In this document: positions 20,588 to 28,520 of the stretch, one piece after another
How the letters are laid out: every line of letters starts with the position of its first letter
Position numbering within the stretch: the stretch's first letter is position 1
Notes under the pieces: model-generated
Seen by the model: only the letters and a program-made list of their open reading frames with translations
Told to the model about the DNA's origin: nothing
Database searches by the model: none
Translations under genes and position numbers: made by a program
DNA from: Pseudoalteromonas rubra
GTDB taxonomy: Bacteria; Pseudomonadota; Gammaproteobacteria; Enterobacterales; Alteromonadaceae
Assembly (NCBI RefSeq): GCF_005887115.1
Contig: NZ_PNCJ01000014.1
Coordinates: 62,001-126,000, forward strand
Direction: 5' to 3'
DNA length: 64,000 bases

Positions 20588-20911
20588 ATGAGCAAGATGA
20601 AACAACTCACGTTAGCCTGCGGCCTGGCCGTTGCAGCCCTATCTGCCGGTACTGCGAGTGCAGCCGATGGTAAAGCACTTTACACCGCAAAAATGTGTCA
20701 GACATGTCACGGTGCAGAAGGTAAAGCACCTATCATGCCTGTGTATCCTAAATTGGCTGGACAAAATAAAGAATACTTGTTGGCCCAGATGAAAGACATT
20801 AAATCGGGTGCGCGAAGCAATGGCATGTCTGCGGCGATGAAAGCGATGACAGCAAACGTGTCTGACGCAGAGCTGGAAGCCATTGCAGATTACCTGTCAA
20901 AAGTTCAGTAG
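20588..20911 (+). CDS. Periplasmic class I cytochrome c (c5/c553-like)
   Basis: Small soluble electron carrier. A Sec signal peptide (1-26, hydrophobic core ending ASA) precedes a mature domain of about 81 residues with one heme site, CQTCHG, and a probable axial Met in the SNGMSAAMKAM segment; the terminal helix LEAIADYLSKVQ is typical. It is monocistronic: it has its own upstream region and a strong terminator after the stop. Redox partner not evident from neighbours. Confidence 0.9.
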   Translation: MSKMKQLTLACGLAVAALSAGTASAADGKALYTAKMCQTCHGAEGKAPIMPVYPKLAGQNKEYLLAQMKDIKSGARSNGMSAAMKAMTANVSDAELEAIADYLSKVQ

Positions 20912-20926
20912 CACTGACAGTCAATA

Positions 20927-20955
20927 AAAAAACCACCGCTCGCCGGTGGTTTTTT
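20927..20955 (+). terminator. Bidirectional-type terminator after cytochrome c
   Basis: A 12-bp perfect stem AAAAAACCACCG / CGGTGGTTTTTT around loop CTCGC, starting 15 bp after the cytochrome stop. T runs on both strands. Confidence 0.9.
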
Positions 20956-21070
20956 GATCCACATCGACTATTCTGCTTTCTCCCGGATTGAGTTATTGCA
21001 TCCCGGAGATGAGTGTTTTAGACTTCTATACATCCAAAATATATTGGGCTTTATAACAAAAGGAAGGGCC

Positions 21071-21838
21071 ATGTTTGAATTGCCGAAACTCAACGTAAAA
21101 GACAAAGTCAGTGAGCAAGAATGGCGACTGCGTGTTGATCTGGCGGCGTGTTACCGCTTGGTGGAGCATTTTCGCTGGGGCGATCTGATCTATACACATA
21201 TGTCTGCACGCCTGCCTGGTACCGATCATTATCTGGTGAATGCCTTTGGACTGAGTTTTGATGAGGTCACCGCTTCTAACCTGGTGAAAGTTGACCTGCA
21301 GGGCAATATTCTGGACGACACCCCCTTTGAAATAAACCCGGCCGGCTTTACCATCCACAGTGCAATCCACGAAGTACGTGAAGATGCGCATTGTGTGATC
21401 CATCTGCATACCAAAGAAACCATTGCCGTTGCGAGTCTGGAAGGTGGTCTGTTGCCGCTGAGCCAGCACAGCATGTTTTCATTGCCGTCACTGTCTTACC
21501 ATGAATATGAAGGTCTTGCGGTGAACGAAGCAGAAAAAGCCCGCCTGCAAAATGACCTTGGCACCACCAATCATATGTTGCTGGTAAATCACGGGGGGTT
21601 AACAGTTGGACCCACAGTCGGTGATGCCTTTATGCGTTTTTATGATCTGCAACGTGCCTGCGAGATCCAGGTAGCCATTCAGGCGACCGGCCGCCCTGCA
21701 AAAGAGGTGCCGCAGCCCATTCAGGACAATATTTATAATCAGGCAAAGGTGGTGCACAGTGGTAGCACCGGTGGCCAATTAGCCTGGCCTGCCATGTTGA
21801 GAAAGGCATACCGCCTGGATCCTGGCTTTGCCGAATAG
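21071..21838 (+). CDS. Class II aldolase/adducin family protein
   Basis: Zinc-dependent aldolase or decarboxylase fold of the L-fuculose-phosphate aldolase/adducin superfamily, 255 residues. Metal-ligand motifs are seen in VIHLHTKET and LLVNHGGLTVG, with FRWGDLIYTHMSARLP at the substrate side. AGGAAGG at 21061-21067 sets the ATG at 21071; the open frame extends further upstream without family similarity. It lies 8 bp upstream of an enolase-superfamily gene, so the two are probably co-transcribed and act on one sugar acid or related substrate (inference). Substrate unknown. Confidence 0.85.
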   Translation: MFELPKLNVKDKVSEQEWRLRVDLAACYRLVEHFRWGDLIYTHMSARLPGTDHYLVNAFGLSFDEVTASNLVKVDLQGNILDDTPFEINPAGFTIHSAIHEVREDAHCVIHLHTKETIAVASLEGGLLPLSQHSMFSLPSLSYHEYEGLAVNEAEKARLQNDLGTTNHMLLVNHGGLTVGPTVGDAFMRFYDLQRACEIQVAIQATGRPAKEVPQPIQDNIYNQAKVVHSGSTGGQLAWPAMLRKAYRLDPGFAE

Positions 21839-21846
21839 GAGTCAAA

Positions 21847-23022
21847 ATGAAAGTTAATCGCGTCGAAGTGTTTGATATTCACTGTCCGGACAGACCAGCC
21901 TGGACCCCGGTATTTGTTCGTATTCATACCGATGAGGGGATTTCGGGAGTCGGCGAAGCCGGTCTGGCTTACGATCTGGGCCACAGTGCAGCTGCTGCCA
22001 TGATCAAAGAAATGGCGGAAGCCTTTTTAATCGGTCACGATCCGTTCCAGACTGAAATGCTGTGGGCCCGCATGCTGCGTGAGAGTTTCTGGGGCTTAGG
22101 TGGCGGACCTGTGGTGTATGCTGCAATGAGCGCCATTGATACAGCACTGTGGGACATTAAAGGTAAAGCCTTAAACCTGCCAGTGTATCAACTGCTGGGT
22201 GGTAAAGTGAACGACGAGCTGCGTACCTATGCATCGCAGCTTCAGTTTGACTGGGACAATGAATTTAAGGCACTGGTGCAGCCACACGAATATGCTGAGG
22301 CAGCTCACAAAGCGCTGGCTGAAGGCTATGACGCGGTTAAAGTTGACCCTATCATGTACGACAAAGACGGTAATACTTACTACGACCGCACCAAGCTGAT
22401 CTCTCGCGCCGAAATGAAATTATACCGGGCACGTATGCAGGCGATCCGTGAAGCGGTGGGTGATGAAGTTGATATTATTTTTGAATGTCACAGCCTGCCA
22501 GGTGCGACTTCTGCGATTCAAATTGCTGAAATTGCAGAAGAGTTTGACTGTATGTATTACGAAGAGCCGGTTAATTATCTTAACCATTCTTTGCACGCCA
22601 AAGTGGCCAACAAAACTGCGGTGCCGATTGCCGGTGGTGAGCGCTTGTATAATCGCTGGGATGTGCGTCCTTATTTTGAAGATCAAAGTATTGACGTTCT
22701 GCAGCCAGATATTGGCCTGTGTGGTGGTTTTACCGAGACCAAAAAGGTCTGTGATTACGCCGATATTTTTGATATCCGCATTCAGGCACATGTTTGTGGT
22801 GGTCCGGTTGCGACGGCGGCTTCTTTGCACCTTGAAACGGCCATTCCTAACTTCCTTATCCACGAGCATCACACTTATGCAATTAAAAAGTGGAACCGGG
22901 AATTGTGCCTTCAGGATCCACAGCCGGAAAAAGGCGTATTCAAGGTCTCTGAGGCACCAGGTATTGGCATTGAGTTGAATGATGAAGTGGTGATGCGCTC
23001 AGCCCGGGTCGAAATCAAGTAA
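21847..23022 (+). CDS. Mandelate racemase / muconate lactonizing (enolase superfamily) enzyme
   Basis: 391-residue enzyme of the enolase superfamily; probably a sugar-acid dehydratase or epimerase. N-terminal capping domain VNRVEVFDIHCPDRPAWTPV and DTALWDIKGKALNLPVYQLLGG; barrel metal ligands probably in FECHS, YYEEPVN and IAGGERLYNRW; QAHVCGGPVATAASLHL near residue 320 holds a candidate catalytic His. It resembles the DgoD-like group in layout, but the substrate cannot be assigned. Its TAA stop shares two bases with the start of MITE copy 2, so the element landed at the very end of the gene. Confidence 0.87.
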   Translation: MKVNRVEVFDIHCPDRPAWTPVFVRIHTDEGISGVGEAGLAYDLGHSAAAAMIKEMAEAFLIGHDPFQTEMLWARMLRESFWGLGGGPVVYAAMSAIDTALWDIKGKALNLPVYQLLGGKVNDELRTYASQLQFDWDNEFKALVQPHEYAEAAHKALAEGYDAVKVDPIMYDKDGNTYYDRTKLISRAEMKLYRARMQAIREAVGDEVDIIFECHSLPGATSAIQIAEIAEEFDCMYYEEPVNYLNHSLHAKVANKTAVPIAGGERLYNRWDVRPYFEDQSIDVLQPDIGLCGGFTETKKVCDYADIFDIRIQAHVCGGPVATAASLHLETAIPNFLIHEHHTYAIKKWNRELCLQDPQPEKGVFKVSEAPGIGIELNDEVVMRSARVEIK

Positions 23023-23232
23023 TACCAATTTGCTTAATTAAGTGTTCTATTTTGAGGCGAGAAAATATGTTCGATAACACCGCTCACGCGTCCTGCTATC
23101 GCTTAGGTACCTACGTCCATGTAGGCAAGGCAAAAATTTTGCTATTTAGTTGCTCTAAATGAAAAATTTTTAACACAGTTAGCGTCATATTTGCTCCGTC
23201 AAATTGAACAGGTATTAAGTGAAATTGGTATT
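23021..23232 (-). repeat. MITE-like element, copy 2 (212 bp, inverted relative to copy 1)
   Basis: Same terminal repeats AATACCAATTT / AAATTGGTATT and the same length as 17150-17361, in opposite orientation, with about nine mismatches. The first two bases form part of the TAA stop of the enolase-superfamily gene. No open frame. Confidence 0.85.
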
Positions 23233-23250
23233 TGGTTTAGCGTCAGACAT

Positions 23251-23282
23251 AAAAAAACCCAAACAGATGTTTGGGTTTTTTT
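23251..23282. terminator. Bidirectional terminator between the enolase-superfamily gene and suhB
   Basis: Near-perfect inverted repeat AAACCCAAAC / GTTTGGGTTT around AGAT, flanked by A and T runs on both sides; it serves both convergent genes. Confidence 0.9.
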
Positions 23283-23297
23283 AATTCTGCATCCGGC

Positions 23298-24101
23298 TTA
23301 CTTAAGCAATGACTCAGTCAGCACTGGACGAATTTCTTTTACAATCGCCTGACACAGCTTAGGTGCGCCACAAACGATGTTACCGCTGTTGTTGTAGTTG
23401 GCACCGCCTGCGAAGTCCATCAGCATACCGCCGGCTTCTTTGATAAGCAATTCACCCGCCGCTGTGTCCCACGGCTTAAGACCAATTTCATAGAATCCAT
23501 CGATACGACCCGCAGCAACATAAGCCATATCCAGCGCCGCAGAGCCGGCACGGCGGATATCCGTCGTCTGGACAAATAGGGCTTTAAAGGCTTCAGTGTA
23601 AGCGTCCAGGTGATGCTTTTGTTTAAACGGGAAACCCGTTGCCAATACAGAGCCCGCCAGTTCGTTACTCTTAGTAACGCGAATACGTTTGCTGTTCAAT
23701 TGTGCGCCCTGGCCGCGAGAAGCGGTAAAGAGTTCATCGCGGATTGGATCGTATACAACGGCTTGTTCTACGCGGCCTTTAACTTTAAGCGCGATAGAAA
23801 TAGCAAAGTGAGGAATGCCCTTGATGAAGTTAGTGGTGCCATCAAGCGGGTCGATAACCCAAAGGTAATCGGCTTGCTTGCCATCAGTATGGCCAAGCTC
23901 TTCACCGACAATTGCATGCTCCGGGTAGGCTTTTAAAATTGTGTCACGGATAACCAGTTCCGCTTCTTTATCTACGTTTGTAACGAAATCGTTCGAGCCT
24001 TTTTGTGAGGTCTCAACCTGAGACATGTTTTCACACGCACGTAGAATCACCTTACCCGCGTTACGCGCAGCGCGTACCGCAATGTTTAACATTGGATGCA
24101 T
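23298..24101 (-). CDS. suhB: Inositol-1-monophosphatase / transcription antitermination factor SuhB
   Basis: Mg-dependent, Li-sensitive phosphatase fold; in E. coli SuhB also joins the NusA/rRNA antitermination complex. 267 residues. Metal motifs: VGEEL, WVIDPLDGTTNF and the C-terminal KPWDTAAGELLIKEAGG. The start at 24101 (MHPMLNIAVRAARNAGK) matches E. coli SuhB; an in-frame extension of 23 codons upstream has no counterpart. It is divergent from trmJ, the conserved suhB-trmJ-isc arrangement. Confidence 0.95.
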   Translation of the reverse strand: MHPMLNIAVRAARNAGKVILRACENMSQVETSQKGSNDFVTNVDKEAELVIRDTILKAYPEHAIVGEELGHTDGKQADYLWVIDPLDGTTNFIKGIPHFAISIALKVKGRVEQAVVYDPIRDELFTASRGQGAQLNSKRIRVTKSNELAGSVLATGFPFKQKHHLDAYTEAFKALFVQTTDIRRAGSAALDMAYVAAGRIDGFYEIGLKPWDTAAGELLIKEAGGMLMDFAGGANYNNSGNIVCGAPKLCQAIVKEIRPVLTESLLK

Positions 24102-24383
24102 AGCATTACCTTTGAATTGTAAAAGAACTAAAATTTTTGAGCCGGCGTATTCTAGCGACTTTTCCTGCAAAGTAAATAACCCAGCAGCAAAAAATATGTG
24201 CTTTTTTTAATCAATATGAGTAAGTGACTCAAATTCGGGCAGTTCTGTTGAGGCGCTCTTGTAGAATGCTTTTACGCTTTACCTGCCTTTCTGTTACCGA
24301 CTTGCGGTTGGTCCTGATTTTACTATCTGGCGAATTCGCGTTTGTGCTAAACTCCGCCATTATTTTTTCCTGAGGCATAAGAC

Positions 24384-25106
24384 ATGGCATTAGAAGACAT
24401 TCGCATTGTATTGGTTAATACCTCCCATTCAGGCAATATCGGCTCAGTTGCACGCGCGATGAAAACTATGGGGTTATCAAAACTCTATCTGGTAGACCCT
24501 GCGTGTGAGGTAGACAGTCATGCCAGCGCATTGGCGGCCGGTGCAACAGATGTACTGGGTAATGCGGTTCAAGTAGAGAAACTAGAAGACGCCATTGCAG
24601 ACTGTGCCCTGACCATAGGGACCAGTGCGCGTTCTCGTACACTCTCGTGGCCTATGGTTGGTCCGCGTGAATGCGCACAAAAACTCGTTGATGGTGCAGA
24701 GAAAACGCCAGTTGCTTTGGTGTTTGGTCGCGAAAACAGTGGCTTAACTAATGAAGAACTACAGCTGTGCAATTACCACGTTTGCATCCCGGCTAATCCG
24801 GAGTATAGCTCTTTGAATCTGGCCATGGCAGTGCAGACACTGGCTTATGAAACCCGCATGACCTACCTTGACCGTCAGGAGCAACCTGTTGAGCAGGACG
24901 ATGTTCAGTACCCGACATCTGAGCAAATGGAGCTGTTCTACGAGCACCTTGAGTCTACCCTGAACGACACAGGCTTTATCATTAAACAGCATCCAGGCAT
25001 GGTGATGACCAAGCTAAAACGCTTGTTTAACCGCGCGCGCCCGGAAGATCAGGAATTAAACATCCTGCGTGGGATTTTAAGCTCAATAAATAAATCAATA
25101 AAATAA
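24384..25106 (+). CDS. trmJ: tRNA (cytidine/uridine-32-2'-O)-methyltransferase TrmJ
   Basis: SPOUT-class SAM methyltransferase that 2'-O-methylates position 32 in the tRNA anticodon loop. Signature motifs: [23 protein letters not shown] (motif 1, residues 9-31), [15 protein letters not shown] (motif 2) and [17 protein letters not shown] (motif 3), which form the trefoil knot. 240 residues, with a C-terminal helical extension typical of TrmJ. It lies upstream of iscR as in E. coli, but separated by a 266-bp regulatory region. Confidence 0.95.
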   Translation: MALEDIRIVLVNTSHSGNIGSVARAMKTMGLSKLYLVDPACEVDSHASALAAGATDVLGNAVQVEKLEDAIADCALTIGTSARSRTLSWPMVGPRECAQKLVDGAEKTPVALVFGRENSGLTNEELQLCNYHVCIPANPEYSSLNLAMAVQTLAYETRMTYLDRQEQPVEQDDVQYPTSEQMELFYEHLESTLNDTGFIIKQHPGMVMTKLKRLFNRARPEDQELNILRGILSSINKSIK

Positions 25107-25163
25107 AAGAGTTAGCGTTTTGGTATGAGATATGCCAAAGCGCTGCAATAATCTCTTGCGCAA

Positions 25164-25188
25164 ATACTTGACTAAATTACTCAGGTAA
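25164..25188 (+). promoter_or_regulatory. IscR type 1 operator, site A, overlapping a -35/-10 promoter
   Basis: A 25-bp site of the form ATACTTGACT-AAATT-ACTCAGGTAA, fitting the IscR type 1 consensus (ATA..YGACT...AGTC...TAT). TTGACT at 25168-25173 and TACAAT at 25190-25195 (16-bp spacer) form a sigma-70-like promoter that the site covers, so [2Fe-2S]-IscR would repress it. Confidence 0.75.
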
Positions 25189-25202
25189 TTACAATGTCCG
25201 TA

Positions 25203-25227
25203 ATACCTGAGGAAATTAGTCAGGTAT
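25203..25227 (+). promoter_or_regulatory. IscR type 1 operator, site B
   Basis: A 25-bp nearly symmetrical site ATACCTGAGG ... AGTCAGGTAT, the most palindromic of the three operators, lying 8 bp downstream of the first -10 element. A further half-site, AATACGTCAGGTAA, follows at 25246-25259. Confidence 0.75.
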
Positions 25228-25309
25228 TACGATAAGCGCAGATTGAATACGTCAGGTAAGTACCTACCTACGTGTTATCCGCATGTACAGGGCGATTCGT
25301 TGTTGGTTA

Positions 25310-25334
25310 ATACTTGACTATCTTAGTCAGGTAA
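25310..25334 (+). promoter_or_regulatory. IscR type 1 operator, site C, with the iscR-proximal promoter
   Basis: ATACTTGACT-ATCTT-AGTCAGGTAA. TTGACT at 25314-25319 and TACAAT at 25336-25341 are 16 bp apart; the ATG of iscR is 31 bp after the -10. Site and promoter are almost a copy of site A, implying a duplicated promoter module and negative autoregulation of the isc operon. Confidence 0.8.
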
Positions 25335-25372
25335 TTACAATTTGCGCCTTGATAACTTTTCTGGGGGCACGC

Positions 25373-25864
25373 ATGAAACTGACTTCAAAAGGCAGATATG
25401 CAGTGACAGCGATGCTGGATGTCGCATTACACGCAAATATTGGGCCCGTGCCTCTTGCGGATATTTCCGAACGTCAGGAAATTTCCCTGTCATACCTGGA
25501 ACAATTATTTGCCCGTTTACGCAAACATGGCTTAGTCAGCTCTGTACGCGGACCGGGTGGCGGCTACTTGCTGGGCCGCGACGCGCATACTATCTCGGTT
25601 GGTGATGTGATCGCTGCGGTCGATGAATCCGTAGATGCAACCCGATGTCACGGGGAAGGCGGCGGCTGCCAGAGCGGCATGCGCTGTCTGACACACACAC
25701 TGTGGTCGGACTTAAGTATGCGTATAGAAGAGTTTTTAAACAGTATTTCCCTCGCCGAGTTAGTCGCCAATTCTGATGTGCAGTCTGTTGCCACACGTCA
25801 GGACAATGGGGTTAACAGTGCAATGAAGCAATTAGAGAATATTCAAGTGAGTTGCCAGCTGTAA
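25373..25864 (+). CDS. iscR: Fe-S cluster assembly transcriptional regulator IscR
   Basis: Rrf2-family winged-helix regulator; with a [2Fe-2S] cluster it represses the isc operon at type 1 sites, and as apoprotein it controls type 2 sites. 163 residues from [16 protein letters not shown]. The cluster ligands are Cys92, Cys99, Cys105 and His108 ([18 protein letters not shown]); the first spacing is one residue longer than in E. coli because of an extra Gly. The ATG at 25373 follows GGGGG. The open frame continues 90 bp upstream but this runs through the operator and is not coding. Confidence 0.96.
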   Translation: MKLTSKGRYAVTAMLDVALHANIGPVPLADISERQEISLSYLEQLFARLRKHGLVSSVRGPGGGYLLGRDAHTISVGDVIAAVDESVDATRCHGEGGGCQSGMRCLTHTLWSDLSMRIEEFLNSISLAELVANSDVQSVATRQDNGVNSAMKQLENIQVSCQL

Positions 25865-25887
25865 ACTGGCGTCTAGCGGAGAAAGAA

Positions 25888-27102
25888 ATGAAATTACCGA
25901 TATATTTAGATTATGCAGCGACCACTCCGGTTGATCAGCGTGTTGCAAACGAAATGATGCAGTGCCTGACGATGGATGGTAATTTTGGTAATCCAGCCTC
26001 ACGTTCGCACCGTTTCGGGTGGCAGGCAGAAGAGCTGATTGACCAGGCGCGTAATGATATCGCTGATTTAATCAATGCCGATCCGCGTGAAATTGTTTTC
26101 ACCTCAGGGGCTACAGAATCAAACAACCTGGCGATTAAAGGTGCGGCCAATTTCTATCAGAAGAAAGGCAAGCACGTGATCACCGTTAAGACCGAGCATA
26201 AAGCCGTGCTGGATACCTGTCGTGAATTAGAGCGTCAGGGCTTCGACGTCACTTATATGGAAGTGGAAGAAAACGGCCTGCTGGACCTGAAAAAACTTGA
26301 AGCTGCTATCCGCGAAGACACTATTCTAATCAGCGTCATGCATGTTAACAATGAGCTGGGTGTGATTCAGGATATCGCGACCATCGGCGAGATGTGTCGC
26401 GAGCGCAAAATCATGTTCCACGTTGATGCCGCGCAAAGTGCCGGTAAAGTACAGATTGACCTGCAACAGCTTAAAGTCGACTTTATGTCCTTCTCTGGCC
26501 ACAAAGTGTACGGTCCTAAAGGCATTGGCGCACTGTATGTCCGTCGTAAGCCACGTGCACGCCTCGAAGCGCAAATGCACGGTGGTGGCCATGAACGTGG
26601 TATGCGTTCAGGCACATTGGCAACCCACCAAATCGTGGGCATGGGCGCGGCTTTCCGCGTAGCCAAAGAAGATTTCGAAAAAGATCATGCCCACATCAGC
26701 ACCTTGCGTAAGCGTTTGCTGGACGGCGTGATGGATATGGAAGAAGTGTATTTCAACGGTGCCATCGACCAGTCTGTGCCAGGTATTGTTAACCTGAGCT
26801 TCAACTTTGTTGAAGGTGAATCATTGTTGATGGCGGTTAAAGACATTGCCGTGTCATCTGGTTCTGCATGTACTTCTGCGAGCCTTGAGCCGTCTTATGT
26901 ACTGCGCGCATTGGGCCGCAACGATGAACTGGCACACAGTTCAATCCGCTTCAGCATCGGTCGTTTTACCACTGAAGAAGAAATCGATTATACCGTTAAG
27001 CTCATCAAAGACTCGATTGGTCGTTTGCGTGAGATGTCACCACTTTGGGAAATGTTCAAAGATGGCGTTGACTTAGATGCAGTTGAATGGGCACACCATT
27101 AA
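25888..27102 (+). CDS. iscS: Cysteine desulfurase IscS
   Basis: PLP enzyme that takes sulfur from cysteine and donates it to IscU and to tRNA thiolation and cofactor pathways. 404 residues, the same as E. coli. PLP Lys in [14 protein letters not shown] (near residue 206), mobile-loop persulfide Cys in [14 protein letters not shown] (near 328), and the conserved end [15 protein letters not shown] at 25888 with GGAG 6-9 bp upstream matches [16 protein letters not shown] of the family; a longer reading starting within iscR is not supported. Second gene of the operon. Confidence 0.97.
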   Translation: MKLPIYLDYAATTPVDQRVANEMMQCLTMDGNFGNPASRSHRFGWQAEELIDQARNDIADLINADPREIVFTSGATESNNLAIKGAANFYQKKGKHVITVKTEHKAVLDTCRELERQGFDVTYMEVEENGLLDLKKLEAAIREDTILISVMHVNNELGVIQDIATIGEMCRERKIMFHVDAAQSAGKVQIDLQQLKVDFMSFSGHKVYGPKGIGALYVRRKPRARLEAQMHGGGHERGMRSGTLATHQIVGMGAAFRVAKEDFEKDHAHISTLRKRLLDGVMDMEEVYFNGAIDQSVPGIVNLSFNFVEGESLLMAVKDIAVSSGSACTSASLEPSYVLRALGRNDELAHSSIRFSIGRFTTEEEIDYTVKLIKDSIGRLREMSPLWEMFKDGVDLDAVEWAHH

Positions 27103-27155
27103 GCAAATCCGTGTATAGCAAGTTAATACTATAGGCAGGTAGTGAGGAAAGAATT

Positions 27156-27539
27156 ATGGCGTACAGTAACAAAGTAATTGATCACGTGGAAAACCCACGT
27201 AACGTTGGTTCATTAGACAAAAACGATCCGAATGTGGCAACGGGTATGGTTGGCGCACCGGCGTGTGGCGACGTGATGAAGCTACAGATCAAAGTATCTG
27301 ACCAAGGCATCATCGAAGACGCGAAATTTAAAACATATGGTTGTGGTAGCGCCATTGCGTCATCATCACTGGTCACCGAATGGGTTAAAGGTAAGACGCT
27401 TGACGAAGCGGGTGAAATCAAGAATACCGACATCAGCGCTGAACTAGAGTTGCCACCAGTGAAAATCCACTGTTCAATTCTGGCAGAAGACGCGATCCAG
27501 GCTGCGATTGCAGACTACAAGAGTAAACAGGCGAAGTAA
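27156..27539 (+). CDS. iscU: Fe-S cluster assembly scaffold IscU
   Basis: Scaffold on which [2Fe-2S] clusters are built from IscS sulfur. 127 residues. The three cluster Cys are in GAPACGDVMKL (with the Asp that tunes cluster lability), KTYGCGSAIASS and PPVKIHCSILAEDA; the LPPVK motif recognised by HscA is intact. AGTGAGGAAAG upstream gives a good ribosome site. It lies 53 bp after iscS. Confidence 0.97.
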   Translation: MAYSNKVIDHVENPRNVGSLDKNDPNVATGMVGAPACGDVMKLQIKVSDQGIIEDAKFKTYGCGSAIASSSLVTEWVKGKTLDEAGEIKNTDISAELELPPVKIHCSILAEDAIQAAIADYKSKQAK

Positions 27540-27548
27540 GAGATAACT

Positions 27549-27872
27549 ATGGCAGTGACACTGACAGAGTCGGCAGCAGGCCGAGTACAGACTTTTTTGG
27601 CCAACCGCGGTAAGGGCATTGGGCTGAGAGTCGGCATTAAAACGACCGGCTGTTCAGGTCTTGCCTATGTACTTGAGTTTGTCGACGAGCTGGATGAAGG
27701 CGATGAGGTATTTGAAGAAAAGGGCGTCAAACTCATCGTCGATGCCAAGAGCCTAGTGTATATCGACGGTACTGAGCTAGACTACACCAAAGAAGGTCTG
27801 AATGAAGGGTTTAAGTTTAATAACCCGAATCAAAAGGACGAGTGTGGCTGCGGCGAAAGTTTCACCGTTTAA
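27549..27872 (+). CDS. iscA: A-type Fe-S carrier IscA
   Basis: A-type carrier that receives clusters or iron and passes them to apo-targets, especially [4Fe-4S] proteins. 107 residues. The three conserved Cys are in [14 protein letters not shown] and the C-terminal ECGCGESF. It starts 9 bp after iscU. A hairpin without a strong T tract follows before hscB. Confidence 0.96.
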   Translation: MAVTLTESAAGRVQTFLANRGKGIGLRVGIKTTGCSGLAYVLEFVDELDEGDEVFEEKGVKLIVDAKSLVYIDGTELDYTKEGLNEGFKFNNPNQKDECGCGESFTV

Positions 27873-27895
27873 TCTCTCTTGTGATTAATAATTCT

Positions 27896-27919
27896 AAAGC
27901 CCTGCCTTGGTAGGGCTTT
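27896..27919 (+). promoter_or_regulatory. Stem-loop between iscA and hscB
   Basis: Inverted repeat AAAGCCCT / AGGGCTTT with an 8-nt loop GCCTTGGT; no T tract follows (GCTGTATTGG). It may act as an RNA processing or partial attenuation point that lowers hscBA-fdx relative to iscRSUA; this is inference. Confidence 0.5.
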
Positions 27920-27935
27920 GCTGTATTGGATGCGT

Positions 27936-28460
27936 ATGCGATATTTTGAATTATTCGATTTACCTGTCAGCTATCAGGTTGACCTGAACGTTTTAAATCA
28001 GCGTTACCTTGACCTGCAACGCGCGGTCCACCCGGACAAGTTTGCCCACCTTGGCGAGCGCGAAAAACTGTTAGCGGTACAAAAGACCGCAGAGATCAAT
28101 GATGCACTGGCGGTGCTTAAGCACCCGGTAAAGCGCGCTGAGTACATGCTGAGCGAGCGTGGCGTAGATATTCGTGCTGAACAGCAAACACTGCAGGATC
28201 CGGCCTTTTTAATGCAGCAAATGGAGCTGCGTGAAGCGCTGGAAGACATTCAGCATAGTGGCGATCCTGAAGCAGAAATCGAGTCATTTGAAGCGCAAGC
28301 CAAACAGCTGGAACAGCAATATAGCGCCGGCCTGGGTGAGCTTTTAGCGAGCAGCGACGAAAGTGACCTGCATCGCGCGGCGGATCATATTCGTAAACTC
28401 AAGTTTGTTTATAAATTGAAAGACGAGTTGTCTCGAATTGAAGACAGCCTGTTCGACTGA
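27936..28460 (+). CDS. hscB: Fe-S cluster co-chaperone HscB (Hsc20)
   Basis: J-domain partner of HscA that delivers IscU and stimulates the chaperone's ATPase. 174 residues. The J domain (1-75) has the HPDKF motif (RAVHPDKFAHLGERE), and the C-terminal three-helix bundle (about 90-170) that binds IscU is seen in AFLMQQMELREALE. ATG at 27936 (MRYFELFDLP) is chosen by alignment with E. coli; ATG at 27930 is a possible alternative two codons upstream. Confidence 0.94.
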   Translation: MRYFELFDLPVSYQVDLNVLNQRYLDLQRAVHPDKFAHLGEREKLLAVQKTAEINDALAVLKHPVKRAEYMLSERGVDIRAEQQTLQDPAFLMQQMELREALEDIQHSGDPEAEIESFEAQAKQLEQQYSAGLGELLASSDESDLHRAADHIRKLKFVYKLKDELSRIEDSLFD

Positions 28461-28520
28461 TTGATGCGGTGTGGCTGCAAAGCGCAGCGACAACCAGCTT
28501 CACCAAAGTGAAAGAGCATT

